Source: Tipula vernalis
Taxonomy: Eukaryota; Arthropoda; Insecta; Diptera; Tipulidae
Assembly (NCBI GenBank): GCA_958295665.1
Contig: OY282558.1
Coordinates: 117,356,838 to 117,420,837 of the forward strand
Direction: 5' to 3'
DNA: 64,000 bases
Positions 1 through 11,984 of this stretch are shown here, piece after piece. Made by a program: the position numbers and the translations under genes. Positions within the stretch are counted from its first letter, which is position 1; each line of letters opens with the position of its first letter. The notes below the pieces were generated by a model, which saw only the letters and a list, made by a program, of their open reading frames with translations, searched no databases and was not told the origin of the DNA.

Positions 1-2680
1 TAGTTTGTTTTATTCAGTTTCAACAATACATAAATCAACACGTAGTGTGGTCGAAAAATTGTTTAAGTATACTTTCAATGTCGATGATTTTATCACACTT
101 TGAACCTTTTGCATTGAGATGTATAACTCGCTGTTCAGTGTTTTTTATAATAAGAAAATCAGCATATTTACCAAAAACTATAGAAATTAAAATTATACCA
201 ATTATGCACTGTAAATAAAACTCAGATACTTTTAAAACAGGTAAGTACATAAATATGTATGAGTGTTCCGCCTTCACAATTTAAGCATAATAAAGTAAAC
301 CCAATTATAAAAATTCCAGCCTATAAAAAAAAAAAAAATTGTCTATCCGACTCCTCGAACGATACCCTAAGTGTCCCACAAAGTGTCCGTTATCCGTCAC
401 CAGCATTAACCTCTTAACAAAGATGTCAAGAAAGATGTCACGGGTTTTCTGAGACGCCATGAATATTTTATTTTTAATTTAGTTATAGTTAATGTGTCCG
501 ATTGTACCTTGTATTTTGTATTTACATTCTCTATTATAGAATAATTCGCTAATACAACCTGTACACAGTACATTCTTTGTATATAGAATGTAAATTGTGG
601 TACAATAAGCCCAGATGAAATGAGAGAATTGATTCAGGCTCATCAGTTCGAAACTGGATTAAATTCTCTTACATTGTTCGGAAATTTTTACTTTAACTAA
701 ACTAAAAATAAAATTGTATGGGCTGTTGAATAATTATTCATAAACAGTAATACACCACTACGTGTTATCTGTAAAATCCACTAAAATGATTTATTACAGT
801 ATTAAAACACACTAATAAATATACAAAATGACATAAAGGTAAATAAGTTAAAACTATTATTTTTGATTTGTATATGTATGTGTTCTGTCCTTCTGCACAC
901 ATGAATAATGGGATAAAAATAAATTGTGGCATGTAAACGGGCTAATATGTCCCACGGAGTGCAATATTGTGATTAATAGTTTTAAACAAGTTTGGACAAT
1001 GGCATTATCGTTTCATTGTTAGAAAGCTAATTTTTTCTTGTCTGCCTAATGTGAACCGGTTCTAAAGTTATTGCAAAAAAAAAAAAAAGTTAATCACATA
1101 TTCAATATGTAAAAGAAGGCTTCCGCACAATTAACCTTCACGTCATTAGGAATATACAACTTATGGAACCATTTCTTCTCGATTAAGTGTGAACTTGACA
1201 TTTCTGTAAATAACTGGATTATAAGAAATCATAATGCACCGAATACCTATCGTTTCTCAAACAGTGTATGTATAATTGTTTAGTAATTAAATCAGTTTGT
1301 ATCTTGAAATTACACTATAAACGATTATATTTAATTAACAATTACAATAATTATTTTTTTAATGTAATCAAGGTAGTCTCGTGCAAACTAATATTATGGA
1401 TAATGTTTCGTTTAATTTACTTTTACTGTTAATACAAATAAAACACGCACACAAGCGAATTAAGTACGTTCAAGTTAATATTTACGCATTCTTATATGAC
1501 ACTTTGCCATAATTAGTAGCTGTTTTCAATGAACATTACTTTGGAAAGTGTGAAGTAATATTATACGATCAATTATTCAATTGATAACTTCTTTAATTAA
1601 TTCATTCAACCTTTACAAACGAATAAGGCGCGTTAAATAATTGGATTTATTTGTAAATAAATATTTGTTTAATTATTAAAATTATAATTTTTTTATTGGC
1701 TTGTCGTTATGCAATTCTAATATAATATTATAAATCGACAAAGGCTTGGCTTATGTTCGTGCAGTACATGGAAATTAGTAGGGGAAGTAGGGGAAGGATA
1801 CAACGAACCGCTGCACCTCAAATACATTTGTTAAGATGAATTTCCAGATATCGGGCCGCTTGGAACCGTCTCACCAAGCGAAAGCCATTGAATTCCTGCA
1901 GACAACCACTCTTTAATCTGTACCACTTTAATTCGGAGTTTCCCTCGTGTTTTTTCATTGTTTGGAGCTTCTACCACGATATGAAAATATTTTCAATCCG
2001 TTTGATAAGTTAACAGATCCAAAATTGAAGTGTACATAATAATTCTAGATCGAAAAAATGTGAGACGCCAATACAAAAGAGAAAACCAACAAAAAAAGGG
2101 GAAATAGAGGCCATTTTGTCGTCCTGTACCGGGGAAAGTCACTAGTTTTTTAGGATTCTTAAACATCATCCTGATTGTGCACTTGCCAAAAAAAAAAAAA
2201 TTGAACAAAAACTGGCTGAAGAACATGCAGTCCTATTAATCCGCCATTACACTGTTAAGGGCACGAATCATGAAGTTACCGGGATTATGATTATTTTGCA
2301 GATTTTGCATCGTTTTTTTAGGAGGCAAATAGTTTTTAAATGGAACTATAAGTATAAGTTATCGCTGTTTATTTGACGAATAATTTTACGTTTTGGTAAC
2401 TGTAAGTACTACTTACAGCATATTTCAGCTGGGAAATTTTTGAAAGTAGGCATCGTTTGTCTGGTTGCACTTTTATTGCTTGAATTGAAGTAAAACTATC
2501 GTTTTTTTACAAAAAGTTTTAATTTAAGGTTTCTTAAAAAATATAAATAAATCTTTATTCAAAAAATTATAATTAAATAAATACACTGACATTGCCGAAA
2601 TTGATTTAGAAGTAAACGGTTCAGGTGAGTACTATCAAATTAATTATATAATACTTGCCTTGCATTTCTAATATGTAACT
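1..2680. other. AT-rich non-coding stretch, no recognised gene
   Basis: Mostly A/T with short homopolymers. Short ORFs occur on both strands (for example minus 35-277, 80 codons, and minus 1993-2226), but none shows a domain, repeat or motif I recognise. A less AT-rich patch at about 1770-1930 and a patch with an open plus-strand reading around 2050-2240 look like remnants of unidentified repeats. I see no RNA gene or promoter here. Confidence 0.6.
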
Positions 2681-2681
2681 A

Positions 2682-3165
2682 GGGTCTCTCAAAACGCGAT
2701 CCAAATTCAAGCCGATTAGGAATGAATTTGGTTATTTATTAACCGATTAAGATGAAATTCTATTTGCACATGAGTTCTTGAAAATCGCCAATTAAGAAGG
2801 AACTTGGTGATTTCTTTACCCATTATGATGAAATTCAGTATGTACGATGGAAATAGAATTCTAAAATGAATTTTCAGTAAAGTTCTGGAAAATGGCTAAT
2901 TAGAGAGAACTTTTGCCGTTTTTTCTAAATATCGTTTTAGAGTCCCATTTTCATGGTACAAATCGGATTTCGTCATGATCGGTCCAACTTCCTTCCTAAC
3001 TGACCATATTTCAGCACTTCTTCTAAATACCATTTTAGAATCCCATTTCCCTCGTACAGTTTGAATTACATCATAATCCGTTAAAAACAGCTAAGTTCCT
3101 TCCTAATTGGCCCTATTCCAGAACTTTATCTAAAACTCAATTAATACCCCATTTCCAATGTACAT
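2682..3165. repeat. Inverted minisatellite (about 110-bp units, head-to-head)
   Basis: The left half carries direct units built around 'aattaagaaggaacttggtga' and 'attatgatgaaattc', followed by 'attctaaaatg' (about 2712, 2788, and a partial unit at 2896). The right half carries the same words in reverse complement ('cattttagaatcccatttcc', 'ttccttcctaattggcc'). The block therefore folds into a long imperfect hairpin. It may be a foldback/MITE-type element with internal repeats. No terminal duplication was found. It ends where the LOA ORF1 fragment begins. Confidence 0.6.
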
Positions 3166-3179
3166 CTTAGGTGCTAGAG

Positions 3180-3728
3180 CAAGAGGCCAAGGAGCTTAAA
3201 CGTAAGTTCCTTGGCTGTTAGCTTCGGCCTGGTTAGCTGGTAGTAACCTGTGCTGACCGGACCAATGTTCAGTGGCTCAGGGAGTCCATAGGAACTTTCA
3301 ACCCATTGGAGGGTGCACAGCTGATCGTGACCGAGGCGGAAAACCTGCCTCGAGACAAGATTGTGTTCGGCACCCTCCCAAATAGTGCTGAATTGCCCAC
3401 GGAGAAGCTTTTTGGTTTTATCAAAAACCAAAACGAGGGCATGCAGGCGATCAACTGGAGAGTGAGGCTCTTTTGCACCTTCTCTATGGACCACTCTTCA
3501 GTTGAGAAGCTCAAGCGGGTTGGCTTTAAAGTCAACTATAAGTTTGGGACTGTCCAACTGCATCTCAAGGGTGGTGCCAAGCCGGCTTCTGTCGACTGGA
3601 ACCAAGTGGTTACGCCTGTGGAGGCTACGGTGGCGGCACATGTAGCCAAGACCACTGGGGTGGCAGCCCTCTCCAGGAGACAGGTAAAGACAAATAAATC
3701 AAATATTGTAAGCAAAGAGGTATGAAAC
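3180..3728 (+). pseudogene. LOA-clade non-LTR retrotransposon ORF1 fragment (DUF4780-like)
   Basis: The open frame runs from about 3246 to the stop at 3723-3725. It has no ATG at a plausible start (the first usable codon is TTG at 3306), so it is a 5'-truncated piece. The layout 'ADRTNVQWLRES', then 'LEGAQLIVTEAENLPRDK', then 'QNEGMQAINWRV', then a Gly-Phe-x-x-x-Tyr-x-Phe-Gly block matches the DUF4780-type nucleic-acid-binding domain typical of LOA/Bilbo ORF1 proteins. Related domains occur in this window at 43.7 and 53.4 kb. It is richer in G+C than its surroundings, consistent with a younger insert. No ORF2 follows, so it cannot mobilise itself. The minus-strand ORFs over it are shadows. 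Confidence 0.75.
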
Positions 3729-3854
3729 GAGGAAGTATTGCAATGCGCTGTATACATGGTGTGAATAGGCTAAATTGTTGCATTTTCATTAAATTTGCAA
3801 AGCCCTCCTGATGAGAACCAGCGGTAAAATTCAAATTCAATTGAATTAAATAAT

Positions 3855-4905
3855 TAAATCAGGACGCCCTACCACAGAAGCAAATAAAGTAGAAGCATGT
3901 CTGTCAAATATTAACTTTCAAATTAAAAAATATTTTGAAGGGGGGACTATCCTTAAAGATACTTTGAAAAATATTCAAAGTTTAAAGCAGGAAACTGGAT
4001 ATAGAATAATCATACCCTATTTCTTGTATTTGGATGATTTCGAGTTTTGCAATCCTTTGAGTTCACATGCTGGACAACATTCACTGTGTGGAATATATTA
4101 CAGTTTTCAAAGTACCTAGTTCCATATTTTAATGTTAAATAATATGCTTACTGCTGGTTTTAAAAAATGTAAGGATTTAAATGAATTTGGAAATAGTAAG
4201 CCGCTCTTTAAATTAGTAACTGTGGTAAAAGCAGCTGGAACTAAAATAGAGACATCATATGGGGTTTATCATTTATATTTTATATTAAGCCAAATCTTAA
4301 GAATAATAATCTTGGGCTAAATTCAATTCAAGGATTTGTTACTTCTTTTTACACAGTCAGGTCAGACACAAATCAAATTTCTGATTTGTTGTACAAATGA
4401 CGTTAAACAAATTGGTACAAACGAAAATTCGATTATCAATTCAATTCCGTCCTTTCCGGTAACTGATAACGTTTTATGTGATATGATGCACGACCTATTT
4501 GGTGGTGTGTGTAAATATGATTTGACAAAAATTTTACAATATCTGGAACCATTAAACTATCGGAAAGAAATGTTTAACTATGGAAAACCGAAAATTTTAG
4601 TACAAGTAATTGATTTACTTCTGCGTGCTTGTTTTAATGATGAATCGATTCACAAATAAGAATCGTGGATACAATCTCACAACAGATTGCATATAGAACT
4701 ATTTCATTGTTGTTGTTCTTTAGTTATTCAAAAATGTAATGTTTTGAAATATTTGTGTGGTCTAGCCGTTTCGAAGCTGCATATAGATTTGATAAAAACT
4801 ATAGTAAAACTAATTAACCAAGATTGAACATTCCAACCGTACCTTATCAATTAAATCTATATTGAGGTTTTCTAACTTGCTTATTTCAAAATCTTTTTTT
4901 CATGA
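3855..4905 (+). pseudogene. Decayed TNP2-like (gene B family) fragment
   Basis: Pieces in several frames: 'IIPYFLYLDDFEFCNPLSSH' (about 4005-4065), then 'CDMMHDLFGGVCKYDLTKIL' (about 4477-4536), then 'WSSRFEAAYRFDKN' (about 4758-4800). The same three landmarks occur in the same order in the better copy at 58.9-60.9 kb (IPLVIYFDDFETNNPLGSSA, DIMHDIFEGVAKLELVLIL, WSMRFEAHHQVFK). The pattern resembles the Transposase_21/TNP2-like domain of CACTA-type elements; that assignment is from memory of the family and is not proven here. Multiple frameshifts and stops make it non-functional. Confidence 0.6.
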
Positions 4906-5640
4906 TGAGATTAAATATGAAGTTGTTAATTTTAATTAAGATTTACGTAAAGGTTAATTATTTTAATTTATAATAAATTATTAGCCACTGTTCCTTTACG
5001 AAAAGATTTGCACCAGATTAGCTCAGATCAGATAAGCCGTTCTCGTTCGGAGCGCGGCTTTCCCCGCCGCCGGACATCATTGCGATAATGTTGAGGAGGC
5101 ATGAAGCCTAACGATTAAACCATGCATGGATTGACCACGAACAAGGGCAAAATTTCGTGCCGTTCTCTTTCCGAACAAGAGGGTGGATTTATTACAAAAT
5201 TCATGAAGTTTTATATTATTATTTAAATATAGTGTTGTGCCGCGTAGTTTCTATGAAGTAATTAATCAATAGACAATACTTCGACAATTTCTGTACGTCA
5301 AGGAATGAGAAGTTGGTATTTCGTCAAGTAAAACAAATTCGAGGGAACTATTAGTAGAAATTACACGCACAATTGTAGAAGTACACAAAGGCGAAAGTGA
5401 GAAAGTGTTGTTAATTTAAACATAATGATGCACGGGGCAAGATCGCCAGTATACGAATCGGTTGTTCATGCGATTTTCTGACACAAAATGCAAGATATCA
5501 GCCTAAATGCTATTACAAATTTAGAGAAATTTTGAGACATTCTGCCCTAGGAAAACCTAGGAATAAAAATTGTAGACTAGCATTTGAAGCCTTGTGAGAA
5601 TTTATTAACAAAATCAATGAGCGCCATTTTACATTATTTG
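4906..5640. other. Intergenic, with one GC-richer island
   Basis: No gene recognised. Positions 5030-5180 stand out by base composition ('cggagcgcggctttccccgc' around 5050) from the AT-rich surroundings. They could be a scrap of a retrotransposon leader, but no coding or tRNA-like structure could be supported. Confidence 0.4.
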
Positions 5641-7180
5641 TTCTAAAGCAACATTTGAAGAATTCAGCGGCAATGGTTTGGATTTGGACGGTGATTACTA
5701 TCTGAGAGATCGGCTTTTAAATCATTTAAAACCAAATTTGACAGCTACTAACATATTTGGCAAAACAATAATTTTATTTTTGGGGACACGCCACCCACCG
5801 AATTGCTAATTCTAAATTGGGTCTCAAAACAATTGTTAAAGCAGCAACAGCAATCTTCAAAGTAGGCGTCTACCCCACATTTGCTGAAATTAAGAGTAAA
5901 ATGAAAATTTTTATTATTATCTTTATAAGTTGTAGACCGAAGTCGTTTATATTGCCAGTGCTGGCAGATTTATTCAATTCTATATGTATGTAGCTCTAGG
6001 TGTTACAAAATGTATTACTTTAGTTAAATTTTATGTAAAAAGGGAACACAGACATCAATAGCAGTGACATATGAATCTGAAGTTATTTGATATACTCATG
6101 TCATATGAATCTTGTCACAATTGAATATTTCATGAAAAAAAGCGGACTCGAAAAATTATAAGCAACAATTTATGAAAATGCAACAGTCATGCTTTTTCGC
6201 TTGCTGTATACAACGCTATTCGATTTAGTGAGAAATAATTCAGAAGATCTCAAATAGTACACAAATCTAGAGCTGCTTTGAAAGCAATTTGTTTATTAAG
6301 ACGAACAAACGAAACCGGAAAACTGTGGTTTAAATATTTTGAGCAGGTTATGGGATGGGATTGGCAATTGGAATCTGTTTTTGGAATCCGTTCGAAAAAT
6401 GTTTCCATATTTTCATTCTGTGGGATATAATTTAGGTATATGCAAGATTTTCTCATTTAGATATGCAGGAAATGATTGTAAGGAAAAGTGTGCAGTGGAG
6501 CGTTGTTTGGACGAACATGTGCATATAGAGCAGTCACTTACTTATGCGATCGATAAAGACGATCAGAGAATAAAGATGAAAGCATATTATCTCAAGGACG
6601 AATTGCTACCGAAAACACCATTTTAAAACGGATTATTTCAACGCCCTCGTGCATCCTTGTAATTTACGCTAAGGAAAATTTTATTGAGTTTACCGACAGC
6701 GCTTGTTGCAGATTATGCTATCAACTATGATAGCGCTCTCTACAAAGGCGAAATTCTGCTGCAGAATACGCTGGGAAAAAATTGTGAAGGCGTTGTATAA
6801 CCAAGAAAAATACAAAGTTACTCCTATTGCAGCTCAGGTTCACGTAATTAAGATAAATAAAAAAACTTTTGTTATAAACTCGCTGCACTTATTACATCGA
6901 ATTATTTAGGTTATCAAAAGTTCGTTAAAGTTGCAGTCCTATAGTTTTAATAGGAATTGGCTTTAAGGCCGTCATCTTTGTACTCATGACCACCAGGGAC
7001 AATTTTCCAACAAATTTCATATATATTGCTGCTGAAGTTCTACACATAAAAATGTTTTTTTTTTTTTGTTTATTTAATATTTTTGCACAAACTTCCTGAA
7101 CAATAAGAGTAACAAATAAATTGTCTTTATTATTTTTAGAGTTTCTTCGTATCCTGAGAAACGACCCGTGATGCTTCATT
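5641..7180 (+). pseudogene. Unrecognised decayed coding sequence
   Basis: Several plus-strand readings look protein-like but shift frame. Examples are 'EEFSGNGLDLDGDYYLRDRL' (about 5660), 'RAALKAICLLRRTNETGKLW' (about 6268), and the 95-codon frame 6339-6626 containing 'GNWNLFLESVRKMFPYFHSV' and several cysteines. The motif Gly-x-Trp-x-x-x-Leu-x-x-Val-x-x-x-x-Pro-Tyr-Phe resembles a module I associate with uncharacterised, transposon-linked proteins of invertebrates; this is a weak inference. I cannot assign a function. The reading is damaged throughout, so it is a remnant, not a gene. Confidence 0.3.
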
Positions 7181-7524
7181 TCTTTCTTTTGTTAACTGCA
7201 TATCATAGCATAAGACATCTTTCATTTCAGACCTCCGTGCTCTATATTATACATATATTCTGGATTTAAGGTAGATTTGGGAACTTCAAATATCAGCGTA
7301 AAATTTTTTTCGCAGAATTTAGAATTCGATACAAAAAGATAACAACAAGAAAAATTATATTTTCATTGTCTACGAATTGTCTATGTATTTTCTACATTGT
7401 TTACTTATTGTCAACATTGTATACATCGAAAACTATTGTCTACGCTATTGTCGAATATGTGTAAACGGACAAAACTGTTTTTACACAAATCTTCTAATTA
7501 TAAGTATTTTATTATAAGTATTTA

Positions 7525-8705
7525 CAAACAAGGATTATTGGCAGTTGCCCAGTCCCCTATAGACAATCATCAATATCCAGATGGTCATTGAGGTTACAAG
7601 CGTTCGGAAAAGCACTATTTGTCCTATATTCAACTTTCAACGTCGACTTACTATTCAATTCTAATTTTAAGTATGAACGCCGCAATTTTTTTTTCTTTTT
7701 TTTTTTTAATAGGATTATTGCCAATGGCCTAGTTTAGAAGAAAATCATCATTAGATCGATGGTTATTTAGGCTATAAGCGTTTTGAAAAGTGTTGTATTC
7801 TATTTTCAACATTCTACAATGGTTTTGTATTCAATTCTGATTTTAAGTGTGAACGCCGCAATTTTTTTTTTCTTTTTTTTTTTTAATAGGATTATTGCCA
7901 ATGGCCTAGTTTAGAAGAAAATCATCATTAGATCGATGGTTATTTAGGCTATAAGCGTTTTGAAAAGTGTTGTATTCTATTTTCAACATTCTACAATGGT
8001 TTTGTATTCAATTCTGATTTTAAGTGTGAACGCCCCAAATTTATATATGAAAATGTCCAGAATTATTGGCAATGGCCTAGTTCAGAAGAAAATCATCAGT
8101 AGACAAATGGTCATTGTCAAGCGTTGTTGTATTCTGTATTCAATGTTCAATAACGACTTTCTATGCAATCCTAGTTTTAAGCATGAACGCACAAAATTCT
8201 ATTTTTTTAATGGCCAGGATTATTTACTGGCAATTGATTAGTCCACTAGAAAATAGGAGGTTAGGAGAGCGTTATGTGTTCCATATTCAACATTCCACAA
8301 CGGGCTTGTATTCAATTCTGATTTTAAGTATGGGCGCCGCAAATTTTTTATATAAAAATGGCCAGGATTATTGATAATTTCCTAGTAGAGAAGAAAATTA
8401 TTACAAGACCGATAGTCATTGAGGTTATAAACGTTTAGGAAAGCGTTATGGTTGCTATATGCAATGTTCAACAACGACTTTCTATTTAATTCAATTTTTG
8501 GTAAGAAGGCCACAAATTTCTTTTTTTTAATGGCCAGGTTTATTGGAAATGACCTAGTTTAGAAGAAAATCATCACTTGATCGATAGTCGTTGAGGCTAT
8601 AAACGTTTAGGAAAGCTTTAAGTGTTATATTTAACATTCTATAACGGCTTTGTATTCAATTCTGGTTTTAGGTATGAACGCTCCGAATTTTTTATATGAA
8701 AATAT
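7525..8705. repeat. Satellite-like tandem array, seven units of about 150-180 bp
   Basis: Each unit begins with a form of 'ggattattggcaatggcctag'. It continues through 'agaagaaaatcatca', 'ttgaggctataagcgtt' and 'ttcaacattctacaa', and ends in 'ttttaagtatgaacgccgc' plus a T-run. Unit starts are about 7531, 7712, 7889, 8060, 8218, 8365 and 8537, giving periods of 181, 177, 171, 158, 147 and 172 bp. Units 2 and 3 are almost identical, so they were duplicated recently; the others have diverged. ORFs such as 7960-8241 and 8114-8374 are by-products of the repeat. Confidence 0.85.
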
Positions 8706-9660
8706 AAATGACAAATGAAAATATATTGTAGTGCCGATTGCCGAATAGCTGGCGAAAAATCTGAAATCCTCTACTCTGGGCTTTTTGGAGTCGCACACTT
8801 ACAAAATTTCACCCCTTATTAATTCACCAAGCCCTATGCGTAAAATGCCTTATATATCATATTACAACTAAGGAATATGTCATTTTAATGATTTCTTGGG
8901 TCATCGGGTATGTCTGATCCAAATAAGAATTGTTGAATTTAAATTGAGAGCATGTATCCAATTTAATTTAAAAATTTGGTCCAATTCTATTTGTAGAACG
9001 CAACAAATTCTAGTTAACTAAACTGTAAGGTATTTGGAAAAAGATTAAGGCGGAACCTAAGGAGAAATTCAGTACTATTAACGTTGTTATCAGCAAGCAA
9101 ACTGGCATTGTCCTATGTTATATATGTAGTATAGAATTAGTTATGTATGGTATACTGGGTTTACCCTCTATACAACATTACAACATAAAATGAGTTCAGT
9201 GAATTGAACACATTATTAAAGAAGCAATAAATTTACAAATTAAATTAAATAAATAAATTAAAAATATTAAATCTATAATAGTAAAATTGGAGACAATAAC
9301 AATAATAAGTGCAGAAACTAGTATCAATTCAATGAAAATAATTTAAAAAAATTGAGGTGTGGCTAACACACGACTTTCTTTTACGAACAGAGAATTTTGA
9401 GACATTTAATTTTTATTTTTTTTTTATTTTTAATTTTTTATTTTTTTTGTTTTTAATTTTTGGAAACATTTTGAATTACGTAGTTTTTTGTAAACCTTAT
9501 GCTTTTTAAGATATTGGCAAAATAAATTTTCTGGACCAAAGGAGTGGCCACTTCCGGTTAGCCGATTTGGAGTAAAATTCACTGGGACTTCCCAATTTAT
9601 CAAAAAACTTAAGTCTGAAGTTTCAGTTCGATTGGTTAAACCATCTGGGCTGTAGAGAGG
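8706..9660. other. AT-rich spacer
   Basis: No coding signal. The last 120 bp, just before the microsatellite ('ggagtggccacttccggtt', 'tcagttcgattggttaaacc'), have a less random, element-like character. They may be the 3' part of an unidentified repeat that carried the microsatellite with it. Confidence 0.4.
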
Positions 9661-9664
9661 ACAC

Positions 9665-9858
9665 AGACAGACTGACAGACGGGATAGACTGACAGACTGA
9701 CAGACTGTCAGACTGACAGACTGACAGACTGACAGACTGACAGACTGACAGACTGACAGACTGACAGACTGACAGACTGACAGACTGACAGACTGACAGA
9801 CTGACAGACTGACAGACTGACAGACTGACAGACTGACAGACTGACAGACAGACAGACA
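9665..9858. repeat. (GACAGACT)n microsatellite
   Basis: About 24 copies of an 8-bp motif, pure from about 9709 to 9845 and slightly degenerate at both ends (GACAGACAGAC on the right). Minus-strand ORFs reading Ser-Val-Cys-Gln repeats are artefacts of this array. The right flank ('atacaccatttcgaaaccca', 'cggactcaggggacctc') looks like part of a dispersed repeat. Confidence 0.95.
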
Positions 9859-10044
9859 TACACCATTTCGAAACCCACTTTTTCGGACTCAGGGGACCTC
9901 AAAACAAATAAATCTCTAAAAATCTCAAGGTCCAAAATTTTCATGATTACTATACTTTATTTTACTAGAGTAAAAGAAAGTAATATAAAGACGTGTTCGA
10001 AGGAACAGGCAAATTAGAAGGATAAATAAGTCTAGAGACAAATC

Positions 10045-10790
10045 AAGAAATTGTACCTGCAATACAGCAACCGCGACGTATTCCAATTAAATAAAGAGAA
10101 ACATTAAACAAAAAACATAGGGAACTTGAACAAGATGGCATCATAGTTCGAGAAAATAATCACATGAATTGGACCAGTAATATATTAATAGTAAAAAGGA
10201 ATGAAAAATTTAGAATATGTCTATATCCTAGTGAGTTGAATAAGGCGCTAAAGGCAAAAAATAGGAACTGACGGAAGCAAAAGTTTTTTCAATTCAAGAT
10301 GCAAAAAATGGATTTTAGCAATTAGTGCTGGATGAGAAGAGCAGCAAATATACAACGTTTTGGACACCGTTTGGAAGATATAGATGGCTACGTTTACCAT
10401 TCGGAATAAGTCCAGCAATGGAAAATTTTTCAAAAACGTCAACATAAAATTTTACAAGGACTAAAAAGGGTAGAGGTAATATCAGACGATCTGTTAATAT
10501 ATGGAAAAGGTCATACAGAAGAAGAAGCAATCAAAGATAACGACCAAAATTTAAAGGATTTGTTAATCAGAATGAGGGCAATCAATTTCAAATTAAATAT
10601 AAATAAAATGAAATTATGTCAAAAAGAGATCAAATATTTTGGACATATAATATCGAAAGAAGGAATCAAACCTGATCCAGCGAAGATTGCATGTATACAA
10701 AAGATGGCATCTCCACAAAATAAGCAAGAACTACAAAGAATTATAGGATTATTTACACTGAGAGAAATTTTACTGTCGCATTGATAAAAT
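10045..10790 (+). pseudogene. Ty3/Gypsy-type reverse transcriptase fragment
   Basis: The reading starts near 10060 with 'QQPRRIPIK', then 'KHRELEQDGIIVRENNHMNW' (about 10107). After frameshifts it reaches 'RVEVISDDLLIYGKGHTEEE', where the Asp-Asp pair is the RT catalytic motif (about 10467-10530). It ends with 'EIKYFGHIISKEGIKPDPAK' (10626-10690), the connector towards RNase H. This order is diagnostic of Gypsy-type RT. Protease, RNase H, integrase and LTRs are absent, and the last intact frame is 10560-10784. It is a dead fragment. Confidence 0.85.
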
Positions 10791-11570
10791 GAAGTTGTAA
10801 TTTTACCTATAGCAACGAACTGTTGAATTGAAAAGATTATTTTTTCAATAAAAGTTATTTATGAATATGATAGCAATTCATCACTATGATGGATGACTTG
10901 TGGCTATAGACTACCTGTGATCTATATTAACAAATTTACTATTAATTATTGATAATATCATCAAAGACTTTTCTTTCCAAATTATTTTTTATAAATATGT
11001 TCATCCACTTGATAAATTTTGCTATCAATATGATAGTGTTTATTATTAATTTAAAGGAAAACAAAGATATTAATTAATAATAATATTTTTCAGAATGATA
11101 GATTATTACATTCTTTCTTATTGATACGCATTAGGCCGTTTCATAATTTTTGTTTAGGTTATTATTTTTTTTTTTAACCGCAGAGGAAAACAAAGAATAT
11201 GAAGGCATTTACCGACCAAACGGCAAAGTTGCCTTTGACTTTTAAGTCAGAATGTCGAATTAAATTTGTATCTTCTTCAAAATGATTTTTAATTGTAATA
11301 TACGAGTACAATAATATTGCTTTTAATGCGAAATACGCCCAACCGCAATTCCATGATGTAATCACAGCTAAAAAACGTCCAGTAAGCCGGATAATACAAC
11401 AAACGGACGAGTATTGTATATGCAGCGAAGTTTACAAAGTGGGAGGTTTTATCTAAATGGAGCCGAACGGATATGAGCATAATGATATTTCCTGAACTCG
11501 AAGATAGTATTTTTAATTTAAAAGTTAGTCAAATTTTGTACACTCCATTATGAATGAGCCAATATGCTCA
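10791..11570. other. AT-rich spacer without recognised features
   Basis: Low-complexity AT DNA with short ORFs on the minus strand (11174-11365, 11289-11480) that show no recognisable domain. Nothing further can be supported. Confidence 0.5.
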
Positions 11571-11593
11571 AAATAGTCTGTACATCTAGCCTG

Positions 11594-11935
11594 TACATCC
11601 AATAGTCTGTACATCCAGTGGTTAAAGCTGTGGCGGTTGGATCGGGAAGTTCCGGGTTCGAATCCCTATAGGGGTGATGAAGATGAACACAACTATTACC
11701 CCTTGTTGAGAGTACAGAATCCATGGGCCGACCCAACTTTCATGTCAGCACTGGAGGCTGGCTTGAAGCAATGCAATGTGTAGGTGGTTTAAACAAAAAT
11801 GGGTCTATAGCCATACGTCCTCGATTTGCCTACTACTATGTATAGTAGGATGGTAAAATGAACTGCGAAACAGTTGGGGTGCCGTGAGCCCCAGGAAAGA
11901 TTGCATAGATGAAAACATAAAAAAAAAGAGGAAGG
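11594..11935 (+). mobile_element. tRNA-derived SINE
   Basis: A near-perfect RNA polymerase III B box, GGTTCGAATCC, lies at 11655-11665. An A-box-like TGGTTAAAGCTGTGG begins at 11619, the usual tRNA distance upstream. The tRNA-related head is followed by about 250 bp of unrelated body ('ccatgggccgacccaacttt', 'gtgccgtgagccccaggaaa') and a short A-rich tail at about 11920-11930. The head is too degenerate to fold as a working tRNA. Just upstream, 'aatagtctgtacatc' occurs twice (11572 and 11601). No clear target duplication was found. Confidence 0.75.
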
Positions 11936-11984
11936 TATTTTGTCACCTCTGCAGCACATGTGCAACTTATTTGAAACAAAATAT

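Noticed and set aside
35..277. 80-codon minus-strand ORF with a hydrophobic stretch
   Set aside because: No recognisable domain and no splice or promoter context; it could be chance in AT-rich DNA.
7525..8705. CRISPR-like regular repeats
   Set aside because: Units are contiguous diverged satellite monomers without unique spacers, in a eukaryotic setting.
9623..9944. Minus-strand ORFs of repeated Ser-Val-Cys-Gln
   Set aside because: They are translations of the 8-bp GACAGACT microsatellite, not proteins.
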